Shown here piece after piece: positions 42,497 to 51,851 of a DNA stretch of 64,000 nucleotides. Numbering within the stretch: position 1 is the first letter of the stretch; each line of letters begins with the position of its first letter. The DNA is from Halovivax gelatinilyticus (GTDB taxonomy: Archaea; Halobacteriota; Halobacteria; Halobacteriales; Natrialbaceae). The DNA lies in assembly GCF_024300625.1 (NCBI RefSeq), contig NZ_CP101322.1:1501992-1565991 (forward strand). The letters run 5' to 3'. Made by a program: the position numbers and the translations under genes. The notes under the pieces were generated by a model, which did not search any database, was not told where the DNA came from, and saw only the letters and a list, made by a program, of their open reading frames with translations.

Positions 42497-43576
42497 TCAC
42501 GCCCGTTCGATCACGTGTGCGTCCGCCGGATCGAACCCGACCTCCAGCGTCTCTTCGGGTGTGTCGTCGAGTCGAAGAACGACGTTTCGGCCGTTCCAGC
42601 GGCCGTGAACGCGCACGGCGTCGCCGGTAAACTCGCTCGTTTCGACGGCGACGGAGAGGCGGTTTCGGTCGGCTTGCTCGGTGAGCGCGTTCGGTCTGAC
42701 GCAGAACGTGACGCGTTCGACGTCGGCCGAACACGCCGGGAGTTCGAACGTGTGCCCGCCCACGTCGACCCGGGCGGAGCCGTCCGCGTCGGGATCGGTG
42801 ACCGTTCCCTCGAAGACGTTGTTGTCGCCGACGAACCCCGCGACGAATCGCGTTTCCGGTTTCCGATAGAGTTCGGGGGGCGTGCCGACCTGTTCGATGC
42901 GCCCGTCGTTGACGACGGCGAGGCGGTCGGAGATCGCGAGCGCCTCCGCCTGATCGTGGGTGACGTAGACGGTCGTGATGTCGAGCGTCGCCTGGATTCG
43001 TTTGAGCTGTCGGCGGAGCGAGTCCCGGAGGCGGGCGTCGAGGGCGCTCATCGGTTCGTCGAGCAGGAGCACCGACGGCGCCGGGGCGAGCGCCCGGGCG
43101 AGGGCGACGCGCTGTTGCTGACCGCCCGAGAGCTGGTCGGGGGTGCGCGCGCCCATCCCGGAGAGATCGACGAGATCGAGCAGTTGCGCGACGCGTTCTT
43201 CCCGGGTCGAGTCCCCGGGCGGATCCCGAAACCGCAGTCCGTAGCCGACGTTTTCGGCGACGGTCATGTGCGGAAAGAGCGCGTAGCTCTGGAAGACGAC
43301 GCCGACGTCGCGCCGTTCGGGGGGAGCGCCGGTGACGTCGATTCCGTCGAAGGTGACGCGTCCGCTCGTGGGCGCTTCGAAGCCGGCGATCGTTCGCAGC
43401 GTCGTCGTCTTTCCACAGCCGGAGGGACCGACGAGGGTGAAGAACTCGCCGTCGCGGATCGTCAGGTCGACGTCGGACAGCGCGAGCGTTCCCTCCGGGT
43501 CGGCGCGTGAGTCTTCATCACCACCAGCGGTCGCGCCGTAGCGCTTCGAGACGCCCTCGAGTCGGAGTTCGGTCAT
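42497..43576 (-). CDS. thiQ: Thiamine-type ABC transporter, ATP-binding protein
   Basis: This 359-residue ATPase has Walker A GPSGCGKTT, signature LSGGQQQR, Walker B VLLLDEPMS and His switch VTHDQAEA, followed by a TOBE-like C-terminal domain of about 100 residues. An unusual insert GATAGGDEDSRADPEG sits between the first two strands. Its start overlaps the end of the permease gene (ATGA), so it is the last gene of the B-P-Q operon. The substrate is inferred from the binding protein. Confidence 0.85.
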   Translation of the reverse strand: MTELRLEGVSKRYGATAGGDEDSRADPEGTLALSDVDLTIRDGEFFTLVGPSGCGKTTTLRTIAGFEAPTSGRVTFDGIDVTGAPPERRDVGVVFQSYALFPHMTVAENVGYGLRFRDPPGDSTREERVAQLLDLVDLSGMGARTPDQLSGGQQQRVALARALAPAPSVLLLDEPMSALDARLRDSLRRQLKRIQATLDITTVYVTHDQAEALAISDRLAVVNDGRIEQVGTPPELYRKPETRFVAGFVGDNNVFEGTVTDPDADGSARVDVGGHTFELPACSADVERVTFCVRPNALTEQADRNRLSVAVETSEFTGDAVRVHGRWNGRNVVLRLDDTPEETLEVGFDPADAHVIERA

Positions 43577-45453
43577 CGTTCGAACCTCCCGCCGACGCGA
43601 TCGATGACGACGAAGCTGGCCGCTGTCACGAACAGGAGCACGGTTCCCATGGCGAGCGCCGGACCGGATCGACGGCCGAGATAGCGCTCGACGGCGACGG
43701 GCATCGTGTACGAGTCGGTTCCGCTCGCCAAAATCACCGTCGAAGAGAACTCCCCGATCGAGATGGCGAAGGCGAAGGCCGCACCGGCGACGATTCCGCT
43801 CGCGACCAGCGGGAGTTCGACGTCGCGAAGCGCCCGGTAGCGCGAGGCGCCGAGCGACCGGGCGGATTCGACCATGGCCGGATCGAGATTCGCGAGCAGC
43901 GGCGAGACGGTTCGGGTGACGAACGGGTAGGCGGCGACGGCGTGCGCGGCGACGATCGCGACCGTGCCGGTGACCTGCAGCCGCCAGCCGCCGGGGAGCG
44001 AGATGCCGAACACCAGCCCCTGCAAGAGACCGATTCCGAAGACGATGCCGCTGACCGCGAGCGGAAGCATCGCGAGCGCGTCGACGACCGTCCCGCCGCG
44101 ACCGGTCCGGGTCGTGAGCACCGAGATGACCACGCCCATCGGGACGGCCACGACGAGCGTCGCGAGCCCGAAGACGAGCGAGTTTCTGATGGCGGGGACC
44201 GGCAGCGTCTGGAACGTCTGTCCCTCGAGCTGGCGATCGAGGAGAAATCGGTAGTGACGCAGGGTGACGCCGCTCCCGTCGGTGACGCTTCCGACGACGA
44301 GGCTCGCGAGCGGGAAGACGAACACGACCACCGCGAGCAGGCCGTAACAGACGACCGCGAGCCGTTTGGGCGCGAGCGCCACCCGGAGCGAGGGAAACAG
44401 CGGTCTCCGCGGCGGGGCGGAGGCCGCCCGCGACAGCCCCGACTGGGCGGACTCGTAGCGGAGGTAGGCGTAGGTCAGCCCGAGCGAGATGATCGTCTCC
44501 AGGACGGCGAGCGTCGCCGCGGTCTGGAAATCCAGGCGCTGGACGCGGTCGTAAATCCAGACCTCGACGGTCGCGAGTTGCAGTCCGCCGAGCGCGAGGA
44601 CGATCGGGAACGTCATGAACGTAAAGATGAACGTCAACAGCGCCCCGGTGAGGATCGCCGGCCACAGCTGCGGGAGGACGACGTCAAAAAATGCCCGGCG
44701 GCGGCTGGCGCCGAGGCTGCGAGCCGTTTCGACGCTCCGGACGTCGACGGACTCCCAGGCCGCGACGGTGACGCGGGCGACCAGCGGAGCGTTGTAAAAG
44801 GCGTGAGCGACGATGACGATCGCGAGCGGATTCCACTCGATGAACGGATAGGGGCCGAGACCGACGACGCCGAGAATGGCGTTGATCGTTCCCCCTTGCC
44901 CGAACGTCGCGTAGAAGCCGACGGCGACCAGGATCCCGGGGAGGACGAATGGGAGGATCGTCAGCGATCGGATCGTCCGACGACCCCAGAATTCGTAGGT
45001 CGCGAGGACGTACGCGGCCGGCAGACCGAGTGCGAGACTGGCGAGCGTCGAGAGCCCGGCCTGGTAGGCCGTAAAGCCGAACAGCCCCATACGAACGCCC
45101 GGCGTCTCGACGGAAAGCCAGGGGATGGGGATCCCGAGGCCGGGAATCGTCACGACGGTCACGGAGACGGAGATGGCGACGAGCCAGCCCACCAGCGCGT
45201 CGAGGTGGCCGACGATGCCAAGCGGATCGGCGAACACCTCCGCGAGGGCGCCGACGTAAAACGGGTCGGTGAGCACGTCGACGAACGCCGAGAGCGTCGC
45301 CGACCCGCCGTCGAGGATGGACTCGACGAACACGACGGCGACCGGCAGGTAGAGCATGACGAGGAGGATCACCCCGGTGGCGATGGCGGCGAGCGTCAGG
45401 GCGTGGCGCTCGAGCCAGGCGGGTACACGTGCGAGATGACCTCCAGTCGACAC
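43573..45453 (-). CDS. thiP: Thiamine-type ABC transporter, fused two-domain permease
   Basis: A 626-residue permease with about twelve membrane helices in two homologous halves. Each half has an EAA loop that docks the ATPase: SLGASRRRAFFDVVLP and SLGASRYRALRDVELP. The fused two-half design is that of ThiP and of the iron permeases FbpB/SfuB. The first gene of the operon points to thiamine. It starts four bases after the binding protein gene ends. Confidence 0.88.
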   Translation of the reverse strand: MSTGGHLARVPAWLERHALTLAAIATGVILLVMLYLPVAVVFVESILDGGSATLSAFVDVLTDPFYVGALAEVFADPLGIVGHLDALVGWLVAISVSVTVVTIPGLGIPIPWLSVETPGVRMGLFGFTAYQAGLSTLASLALGLPAAYVLATYEFWGRRTIRSLTILPFVLPGILVAVGFYATFGQGGTINAILGVVGLGPYPFIEWNPLAIVIVAHAFYNAPLVARVTVAAWESVDVRSVETARSLGASRRRAFFDVVLPQLWPAILTGALLTFIFTFMTFPIVLALGGLQLATVEVWIYDRVQRLDFQTAATLAVLETIISLGLTYAYLRYESAQSGLSRAASAPPRRPLFPSLRVALAPKRLAVVCYGLLAVVVFVFPLASLVVGSVTDGSGVTLRHYRFLLDRQLEGQTFQTLPVPAIRNSLVFGLATLVVAVPMGVVISVLTTRTGRGGTVVDALAMLPLAVSGIVFGIGLLQGLVFGISLPGGWRLQVTGTVAIVAAHAVAAYPFVTRTVSPLLANLDPAMVESARSLGASRYRALRDVELPLVASGIVAGAAFAFAISIGEFSSTVILASGTDSYTMPVAVERYLGRRSGPALAMGTVLLFVTAASFVVIDRVGGRFER

Positions 45454-45457
45454 GAGC

Positions 45458-46579
45458 CTAGTGACCGGCGCGTTCTCTGGCCCAGTCGTCGACCCACTCG
45501 TCGAGGTTGCCGCGCAGTTGTTCGTAGCCGACCGTCACCGCCTCCGGGGGCTCGTGGGCGTACTGGTCGAACTCGTCGTCCAGGTCGACGTACTCGTCGG
45601 CGACCGCGGGGAACTGGACGTTGCGCTGAGCGATCTCGGCCTGCGCGTCGTTCGAGAGGACGAAGTCCATGAACGTGTACGCCAGCGCGGGGTTCGACGC
45701 GCGCTCGAAGACGCCCATTCCCTCGGGGTTGGCGTAGCCCTGCCCTTCGAGGAAGGCGATCTGGTGGCGCGAGAGGTCGTTACCCTCGGCCGACGCGAAC
45801 ACCTGATCGGTCGAGTAGGAGACGATCATCGGTCGCTCTTCTTCCATGTACGCGCCGTAGTAGGAGTCGCTCCAGCTGTCTAAGATGCGGACGCCGTTTT
45901 CGTCCAGGTCGTCCCAGTACTCCAGGTAGCCGTCCTCGCCGTAGGCGTCGATCGTCCACAGCAAGAACGCTTGCCCCGGATCGGACGTCTGGGCGTTCTG
46001 GGCGATCAGCGCGTCCTCGAAGGCCGGATCGAGCAGGTCGTCGAAGGTCTCCGGTTCGTCGACGACGGTCTCGTCGTAGACCAGACTGATGTAGCCGGTG
46101 TCGAAGGCGAGGACGCGGTCGTGGGGGTCGCCCATGTCCAGTCCGTCGCGAATGCGATCGGCCCGGTCGAGTCGGTCGGCGTCGAGTTCGCGAAAGAGGC
46201 CGCCGTCGCCCAGTGCGTCGTCGATCCGTGCGAGATCGTCGATATTGGCTCCCAGGTAGAGGTCCGCCTCCATCGAGGCGTCCTGTTCTTCGAGTTGAAT
46301 GTAGTGGTTGAGTCCGCTGTCGGGCGCCGTCCACTCGAGCGTCGCGTCCGGGAAGGCCGCTTCGAAGGCCTCGGTGAGCCAGGGGCCGGCCGGATCGTTT
46401 CCGTCGATCATCGAGTCGTAGGTGGCGATCGTGAGCGTCCCGGACTCCGGGTCGCCCGCCAGTTCCGCGTCGTCGCTCGAGTCGTCGCCGTTCGAGTCGT
46501 CATCGTCGCGAGAGAGACAGCCGGCGAATCCCGCGACCGTCGCACCCGTTAGCGATCCAACGAATGTTCGTCGTCTCAT
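45458..46579 (-). CDS. thiB: Thiamine-type ABC transporter, substrate-binding lipoprotein
   Basis: A 373-residue lipoprotein with a Tat-like start MRRRTFVGS and lipobox FAGC (Cys21). The mature part follows ThiB/TbpA closely: TLTIATYDSM at the first strand, the hinge text QTSDPGQAFLLWTIDAYGED, and the ligand-pocket phrase DSWSDSYYGAYM, with VSYSTDQVF after it. It should bind thiamine or its phosphates outside the cell and deliver it to the permease. It is the first gene of the operon. No TPP riboswitch was found upstream, so control by a regulator such as the haloarchaeal ThiR is more likely (inference). Confidence 0.85.
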   Translation of the reverse strand: MRRRTFVGSLTGATVAGFAGCLSRDDDDSNGDDSSDDAELAGDPESGTLTIATYDSMIDGNDPAGPWLTEAFEAAFPDATLEWTAPDSGLNHYIQLEEQDASMEADLYLGANIDDLARIDDALGDGGLFRELDADRLDRADRIRDGLDMGDPHDRVLAFDTGYISLVYDETVVDEPETFDDLLDPAFEDALIAQNAQTSDPGQAFLLWTIDAYGEDGYLEYWDDLDENGVRILDSWSDSYYGAYMEEERPMIVSYSTDQVFASAEGNDLSRHQIAFLEGQGYANPEGMGVFERASNPALAYTFMDFVLSNDAQAEIAQRNVQFPAVADEYVDLDDEFDQYAHEPPEAVTVGYEQLRGNLDEWVDDWARERAGH

Positions 46580-46932
46580 TACTCGATTGTTTTACTCAGT
46601 GGTCTTAAGGAGCGGCATTTCGTTCGGCGAATCGGCCGAACCACTTGTGAATAAAAAATGCGTGGTCGAATCGGCGTGCGACGTCACGCGCCGACCAATC
46701 CCGCCGAAGCGGGTACGCGCAGCTTCTCGGCCCGAAACGGTTACGTGAGAGAGGCGTGTACGTTCGCGTAATGAGAGCCGCTCTCGCGTGGCGCTGGCCG
46801 GCCCCACAGAGAGCGGACAGTCCCGTCGCCGCCCGCGTCGCGGCCTAACCCGTCGGGTGTGGCGTCGCCGGCTCCCTTCGTTCTCCCGCGTATCGACCGA
46901 CGAGCGACGCCAGCGTCAGAACGCGACCACGG
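46580..46932. other. Intergenic region between thiB and trpS
   Basis: 353 bases between divergent genes. A TTAAG-like element lies about 25 bases before thiB, and an A-rich patch AATAAAAAATG is at 46650-46660. Nothing else was recognised. Confidence 0.5.
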
Positions 46933-48150
46933 ATGACACACGACATCGAAGACACCGATTCGACCGAACAGCACGCAACCACACCATCGGCCGCCACGAG
47001 CGAGCCGACCGCCACCCCGGACGCGGCCCCGGGCGAGGTGGACTACGAAAAACTCGTTTCGCGGTTCGGCGCGGAGCCGGTGACCCGCGATCAGATCGCT
47101 CGCCTTCCGGATCACCCGACGATTCGCCGGGGAACGTTCTTCGCCGGCAGGGACGTCGACCGATTCCTCGACGCCGCCGAGGAGGGCGACCCGCACGCGA
47201 TCGTCACCGGCGTCGGCCCCTCTGGGCCGTTACACCTCGGCCACGTCCTCCCGCTCTTTCTCGCCAAGCGCGTTCAGGACGCGACCGGGGCGACGGTCTA
47301 CCTCCCGTTTTCGGACGACGAGAAGCTCCTCTCGCGGGACCTGTCGTTCGACGAGATCGGGGCGTACACCGCCGACAATCTGCGCGACGTCCTCGCGGTC
47401 GGCTTCGATCCCGCCCGCACGCGGATCGTGATCGACACCGCGGACGCGGACGTCATCTATCCGATCGCGGTCACGCTCGCCGAGCGACTGACCCCGGCGA
47501 CGGTGGCGGCCGTCTACGGTGAGCCGGACAACGTCGGCATGGGCTTTTACCCGGCAGTCCAGGCGACGCACCTCCTGTTACCCCAGCTCGTGCGGGGACG
47601 CCAGCCAACGCTCGTCCCGATCGCGGTCGATCAGGATCCTCACGTCCGGATCTGTCGCGACCTCGCGGCCGGTGAGCAACTCCCGGTCGAGAAACCGGGG
47701 GCGCTGCTCGGACGCTTTCTCCCGGCGCTCTCCGGGCCGGGAAAGCTGAGTTCCTCGGACGACGCGCCGTCGATCGCGCTCACGGACGATCGCGAGACGG
47801 TCGCGGAGACGATCCGCGAACACGCGTTCACCGGCGGGCAGCCGACGGTCGAGGCCCACCGACGCGATGGCGGCGACCCCGGCGTCGACGTGCCCTTTCA
47901 GTATCTACGGTATCTCTTCGAGCCCAACGACGAGCGTCTCGACCGGATCGAAGCGGCGTACCGCGCCGGCGACCTCCTCAGCGGAGAACTCAAGGAGATC
48001 GCCATCGAGCGGATAACCGACTTCCTCGAGGGCCATCAACGCCGACGGGCCGAACTGGGTGATCTCGGACGGGAACTGGAGCCGTACAGACTGACCGACG
48101 ACGAACGACGGCGGGCGCTCTCGGCGGCGGGGCTACCGCAGCTCCGTTGA
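46933..48150 (+). CDS. trpS: Tryptophanyl-tRNA synthetase
   Basis: A class I synthetase of 405 residues with the HIGH-type motif GPLHLGH (98-104) and a KMSKS-type motif KLSSS (271-275). The C-terminal text PFQYLRYLFEPNDERLDRIE followed by LLSGELKEIAIERI is typical of archaeal TrpRS. The first 35 residues are a disordered Thr/Ala/Glu-rich tail. It is shorter than the usual haloarchaeal enzyme and the signature is diverged, so it may be the second of two TrpRS copies that haloarchaea often have. Confidence 0.88.
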   Translation: MTHDIEDTDSTEQHATTPSAATSEPTATPDAAPGEVDYEKLVSRFGAEPVTRDQIARLPDHPTIRRGTFFAGRDVDRFLDAAEEGDPHAIVTGVGPSGPLHLGHVLPLFLAKRVQDATGATVYLPFSDDEKLLSRDLSFDEIGAYTADNLRDVLAVGFDPARTRIVIDTADADVIYPIAVTLAERLTPATVAAVYGEPDNVGMGFYPAVQATHLLLPQLVRGRQPTLVPIAVDQDPHVRICRDLAAGEQLPVEKPGALLGRFLPALSGPGKLSSSDDAPSIALTDDRETVAETIREHAFTGGQPTVEAHRRDGGDPGVDVPFQYLRYLFEPNDERLDRIEAAYRAGDLLSGELKEIAIERITDFLEGHQRRRAELGDLGRELEPYRLTDDERRRALSAAGLPQLR

Positions 48151-48173
48151 TCGATCGTCCTGGCGCACTCGAA

Positions 48174-48280
48174 CCCCGAACGTTCTTGGCCGTCAGCGCC
48201 CCGTACTCGGGCAGTTAGGTCGGTATCATCTCGGATACACACGACAGCGTCGCGACGGTCGAGCGCGCGACCTCGCCGTC
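48174..48280 (+). pseudogene. Dead 5' fragment of a metallophosphoesterase gene
   Basis: The sequence aligns without gaps to 51231-51337, the promoter and first codons of the intact phosphoesterase gene, at a fixed offset of 3057 bases. Both begin CCCCGAACG-TCTTGG and both contain GTCGG-ATCATCTCGGATAC followed by ACGACA-CGTCGCG. The start codon has become AGT and the second codon is the stop TAG, so it cannot be translated. Resemblance fades at about 48280. Confidence 0.7.
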
Positions 48281-48331
48281 GGCCGGCTTCGCGACCGACA
48301 CCGTATCCGCCCGGTGTCAGTGGGGCGCTCG

Positions 48332-49014
48332 TCAGCCAAATTGCGACGGGTCGTACTCGAAGACGAGCGCTTCACCCTCGCCGTCCGCCGCGACCACCCA
48401 GAGTGCGGATTCCGCCGGACACTCCGCCAACTCGTCGTCGGGATGAAGCGTCGCCGCGAGCGGACCGTCGGCGTCGAGCGATATCTCGAGTGGACAGTCC
48501 GGACTCTCGACCCAGACCTCGTCCGCGCCGTCGATGGGGTCGATGTCCAACTCGAGCCGGCCGTCTCGGTGGCCGCTGACGCTCCCGGTCGTTCGGAGTC
48601 TGGTGCCCGCGTTCCCGTCGGTCGCCTTCACGGGAAGCGTGTCCCCGAGGTCGACCCGGTGACTCGCCACGCGACCGGACTCGCCGTCGCGTTCGCCGAC
48701 GACTTCGAGCGTCGGCCGGTCGCCACAGTCGCGCAGCTCGTCGTCGTCGGCCAACGTCACCGCGCCGTCTAGCGCCACCTCAAGCGGGACGTCGAGGTCG
48801 CAGTCCGGGCTGGTCACCCGTAGTTCGTCGACGGCGCCGCGCTTTTCGACACCAACCTCGATAGCGGGCGTGCGCCCGTGGTCGGCGTACGTCCGCCGGA
48901 AGTAGACGTTGCCGTCGGCTGCGTCGTCTCGGTCGATTCGTCGTCGCCACCGAGACACCCCGCGAACGCGACCGCCGAGGAGGCGGCCGCGAGCAGGGCG
49001 CGTCGTCGGACCAT
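48332..49014 (-). pseudogene. Tat lipoprotein gene with a frameshift
   Basis: The signal (MVRRRALLAAASSAVAFAGC, from 49014) and its Thr-rich linker are in one frame, which ends early near 48814. The rest of the protein, to 48332, is in another frame. That second part has two related units, DELRVTSPDCDLDV followed by DDDELRDCG, and DEVWVESPDCPLEI followed by DDELAECP, each with conserved cysteines. The frames meet if one base is missing somewhere in about 48920-48960. Either the gene is broken or the assembly lost a base. Function unknown; an external cysteine-rich lipoprotein is likely if the frame is intact. Confidence 0.7.
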
Positions 49015-49276
49015 ATCCGACGGTACTGATCGGCTACCATGAACGTTCGTATCCGTGCCAGTTGCGGTCGGGGGTGGGTGATTCACCGATCGGTGAAAGC
49101 GCCCGCCGGCGACCGAAGATAGCGCCGTCTCGCGTAGCTCGGCGCGCGCCTCGACTCTCTGGTCCGCCCGCGAGAGGTCGATATCCTCGCGGGTCTCGAT
49201 TTCGATGGCGGCGGCCACAGGCAGGTCCTGGTGGGTATACCCCGGGGGCTATACTACCGGCCGTCGTTCGATCGCT
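49015..49276. other. Intergenic region before the GH15 gene
   Basis: 262 bases between the divergent lipoprotein and GH15 genes. It ends in a promoter with an inverted repeat (49235-49254). No small gene was recognised. Confidence 0.5.
49235..49254 (+). promoter_or_regulatory. TATA plus inverted repeat before the GH15 gene
   Basis: GTATACCCC and GGGGGCTATAC form an imperfect inverted repeat whose right arm, CTATAC, lies 23-28 bases before the ATG at 49277. It may combine a TATA box with an operator for a regulator. Confidence 0.4.
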
Positions 49277-51181
49277 ATGACGGTCGAATACCACCCGATC
49301 GAAGCCTACGGGCTCATCGGCAACGGTGAAACCTGCGCGCTCGTCGGACCGGACGGATCGATCGACTGGTACCCGGTCCCCCACGTCGAGTCGCCCAGCG
49401 CGTTCGCACGGGTTCTAGACGCAGAACGCGGGGGATCCTTTCGAGTTGGTCCCGACCGGTCGACGACCTCGTTACAATCGTATCTCGACGGAACGAACGT
49501 GTTGGAAACGACCTTCGAGTCCGACGAGGCGACGGTTCGGCTCGTCGACTTCCTCCCGCACGTGGATATGACTGGCGTGGAGACAGACCGAACGTTGTAC
49601 CGGAAGGTCGAGTGTACCAACGGTGAGTGTTCGCTCTCGTTCGCGTTCGACCCGCAACCTAATTACGCGATGGACGATCCCGGGCTGGCGCTCCGAAACG
49701 GACAGGCGCACGCATCCGGGTCCGATCCGGAACTCGTTCTCGCCGGCGAGGTCCCGTTCGAACTGGACGATACGAATTCGGTGATACACGGATCAACGTC
49801 GCTTCGAAGGGGCCAGTCGGTGTGGCTTACGCTGAGTCACGACGGGGGTCCCCCGGATATCGACGACTGCGACCGCACGCTGGCTGCGACGGTCGAGTAC
49901 TGGCGCGAGTGGACACACGACCACGTGGACACTGATTCCGACGGTAGCGACGAGGAACGCTCCGAACCGTCGTGCGTGTTCGACGGCCCCTGGCACGACG
50001 AGGTCGTTCGGTCGGAACTGGTGTTGAAGTTACTCGCCCACGAGGAAACCGGCGCGGTAACCGCGGCGCCGACGACCTCGCTCCCAGAAGAGTTCGGCGG
50101 CGTCAGAAACTGGGATTATCGATTCAACTGGCCGCGAGACGCCGCGTTCACCGTGCAGGCGTTGGCCCACCTCGGACACCTGGATGAGGCGGGTGCGTAC
50201 TTCGAGTGGGTCTTGAACCGGTGTGCGTCGGACCCTGGCGAGATACAACCTCTGTACGGACTTCACGGCGAAATCGAGTTGACCGAACGCGAGCTAACGC
50301 ATTTTCACGGGTATCGCGGTTCCGCTCCGGTCAGAGTTGGCAACGCGGCCGCGAAACAGCGGCAACTGGACCTCTACGGCGAACTGCTCCTTGCAATCGC
50401 GGCGACGGTTCATCACGGGTGGGACCTGCCCCGAGGCGAGTGGCCGGCGGTTCGTCGAATCGTCGAGTACGTTCGGACCGTCTGGGACCGGCCGGACAGC
50501 GGTATCTGGGAGGTGCGATCGGAACCCCGTCACTTCGTCCACTCGAAGGTGATGTGCTGGGCGGCGCTGGACCGTGGAATCGAGTTCGCCGAGGCGAACG
50601 AGTGGGAGGCACCCGTCGAGCAGTGGCGAGAAACGCGCGAGGAGATCAGGCGGGCGATCCTCGAACGGGGCTACGACGACCGTCGTGAGACGTTCGTCCA
50701 GTCGTTCGACAGCGACGCGGTCGACGCGGCGGCGCTGTTGTTCCCGATCGTCGGGTTCCTTCCGTTCGACGACGAACGTATCGAGGGCACTGTCGCCACT
50801 ATAAGAGACCGGCTCGAAACCCGGGATGGATTGGTCCACCGATACGACGGCGAGGACGGGCTTCCCGGCGACGAGGGCACGTTCACGCTCTGTTCGTTCT
50901 GGCTGGTCGACGTCCTCGCGCTCTCCGGGGAGGTCGAAACGGCGTCGGCGCTGTTCGAGACGCTCATCGGATACGCAAGTTCCCACGGACTGTTCGCCGA
51001 GGAGATCGATCCGACCGAACCGGGTGACGTGGGCACTCACCGCGGAAATTACCCGCAGGGATTCAGCCACATCGGCGTGATAAACAGCGCGCTCTACCTC
51101 GGTCGGGTCCGCTCGCCGGAGACGCCGGGGCCCGATCCGATCGGGATCTGGCTCGGGGAGGGCTCCCACGTCCCGGATTGA
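49277..51181 (+). CDS. Glycoside hydrolase family 15 (glucoamylase/trehalase-like)
   Basis: The product has 634 residues from the ATG at 49277 (MTVEYHPIEAYGLIGNGETC). An N-terminal beta-sandwich (about 1-240) precedes the (alpha/alpha)6 barrel. GH15 landmarks are NWDYRFNWPRDAAFTVQAL, GIWEVRSEPRHFVHSKVMCW and the C-terminal GNYPQGFSHIGVINSALYL; catalytic Glu residues would be in the IWEVR region and in LFAEEIDP. No signal peptide is visible, so it acts in the cytosol on trehalose or alpha-glucans. It lies in the interval bounded by the dead and the intact phosphoesterase copies. Confidence 0.9.
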   Translation: MTVEYHPIEAYGLIGNGETCALVGPDGSIDWYPVPHVESPSAFARVLDAERGGSFRVGPDRSTTSLQSYLDGTNVLETTFESDEATVRLVDFLPHVDMTGVETDRTLYRKVECTNGECSLSFAFDPQPNYAMDDPGLALRNGQAHASGSDPELVLAGEVPFELDDTNSVIHGSTSLRRGQSVWLTLSHDGGPPDIDDCDRTLAATVEYWREWTHDHVDTDSDGSDEERSEPSCVFDGPWHDEVVRSELVLKLLAHEETGAVTAAPTTSLPEEFGGVRNWDYRFNWPRDAAFTVQALAHLGHLDEAGAYFEWVLNRCASDPGEIQPLYGLHGEIELTERELTHFHGYRGSAPVRVGNAAAKQRQLDLYGELLLAIAATVHHGWDLPRGEWPAVRRIVEYVRTVWDRPDSGIWEVRSEPRHFVHSKVMCWAALDRGIEFAEANEWEAPVEQWRETREEIRRAILERGYDDRRETFVQSFDSDAVDAAALLFPIVGFLPFDDERIEGTVATIRDRLETRDGLVHRYDGEDGLPGDEGTFTLCSFWLVDVLALSGEVETASALFETLIGYASSHGLFAEEIDPTEPGDVGTHRGNYPQGFSHIGVINSALYLGRVRSPETPGPDPIGIWLGEGSHVPD

Positions 51182-51269
51182 GCGTCTCTCGGCGGTGGGC
51201 GACTCCTGAAGGCGACGGTAATGAAATATCCCCCGAACGCTCTTGGATCCTGCCGTCGCGCACTAGCGC

Positions 51270-51773
51270 ATGCAAGTCGGCATCATCTCGGATACGCACG
51301 ACAACGTCGCGGCGGTCTCTCGCGCGGCGGACGCGTTCGAGCGCGACGGCGTCGACGTGATCGTCCACTGCGGCGACTTCGTCGCCCCGCCGGTCGTCTC
51401 CCTGTTCGAGGGGTTCGAACTCCACGGCGTGCTGGGGAACAACGACGGCGAAGTCGCGGGCCTGTACGCAGCGTTCGACGAATTGGGCGGCGAGAGCGAA
51501 CTCCACGGCCGGTTCGCCGACCTCACGTTCGACGGGCTCACGTTCGCCGTCCTCCACGGCGAGTCGCTCGCGGAGGTGCAAGCGATCGCCAACTCGGATC
51601 AGTACGACGTCGTCTGTTACGGCCACCACCACGTCCGTGAGGCGACCGAGAAAGGTCGCACGACGCTACTAAACCCCGGTGCGCACTTCCCGGCGGTTGC
51701 CGAGGGTCACCGGACGGTCGCCGTCGTCGACACGGAGACGGAGTCGGTTCGATTTCGAGAACTGGCGGAGTGA
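51270..51773 (+). CDS. YfcE-family metallophosphoesterase
   Basis: A 167-residue phosphodiesterase with the short YfcE layout: ISDTHDNVAAV, HCGDFVAP, GVLGNNDG, VLHGES and YGHHHVRE. The metal-binding residues are in place except that the usual GNHD is GNND, common in this subfamily. It is likely a cytosolic phosphodiesterase of unknown natural substrate. A dead copy of its 5' end lies 3 kb upstream at 48174-48280. Confidence 0.9.
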   Translation: MQVGIISDTHDNVAAVSRAADAFERDGVDVIVHCGDFVAPPVVSLFEGFELHGVLGNNDGEVAGLYAAFDELGGESELHGRFADLTFDGLTFAVLHGESLAEVQAIANSDQYDVVCYGHHHVREATEKGRTTLLNPGAHFPAVAEGHRTVAVVDTETESVRFRELAE

Positions 51774-51851
51774 GACGGCAGATCGATCCCGCTCGGCGCG
51801 GTCGCCCGTGCGGACCAAGGGCTTAACCCCGTCCGCCGAGTATCCGATTCC

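Noticed and set aside
42497-44665. A 722-residue fusion of the ABC ATPase with an upstream extension
   Set aside because: The extension is the permease gene read out of frame. The ATPase starts at 43576 with MTELRLEG, overlapping the permease stop by four bases.
46580-46932. TPP riboswitch upstream of the thiamine importer
   Set aside because: I looked for the conserved CUGAGA and ACCUGA-type boxes in the order and spacing of a thi-box and did not find them.
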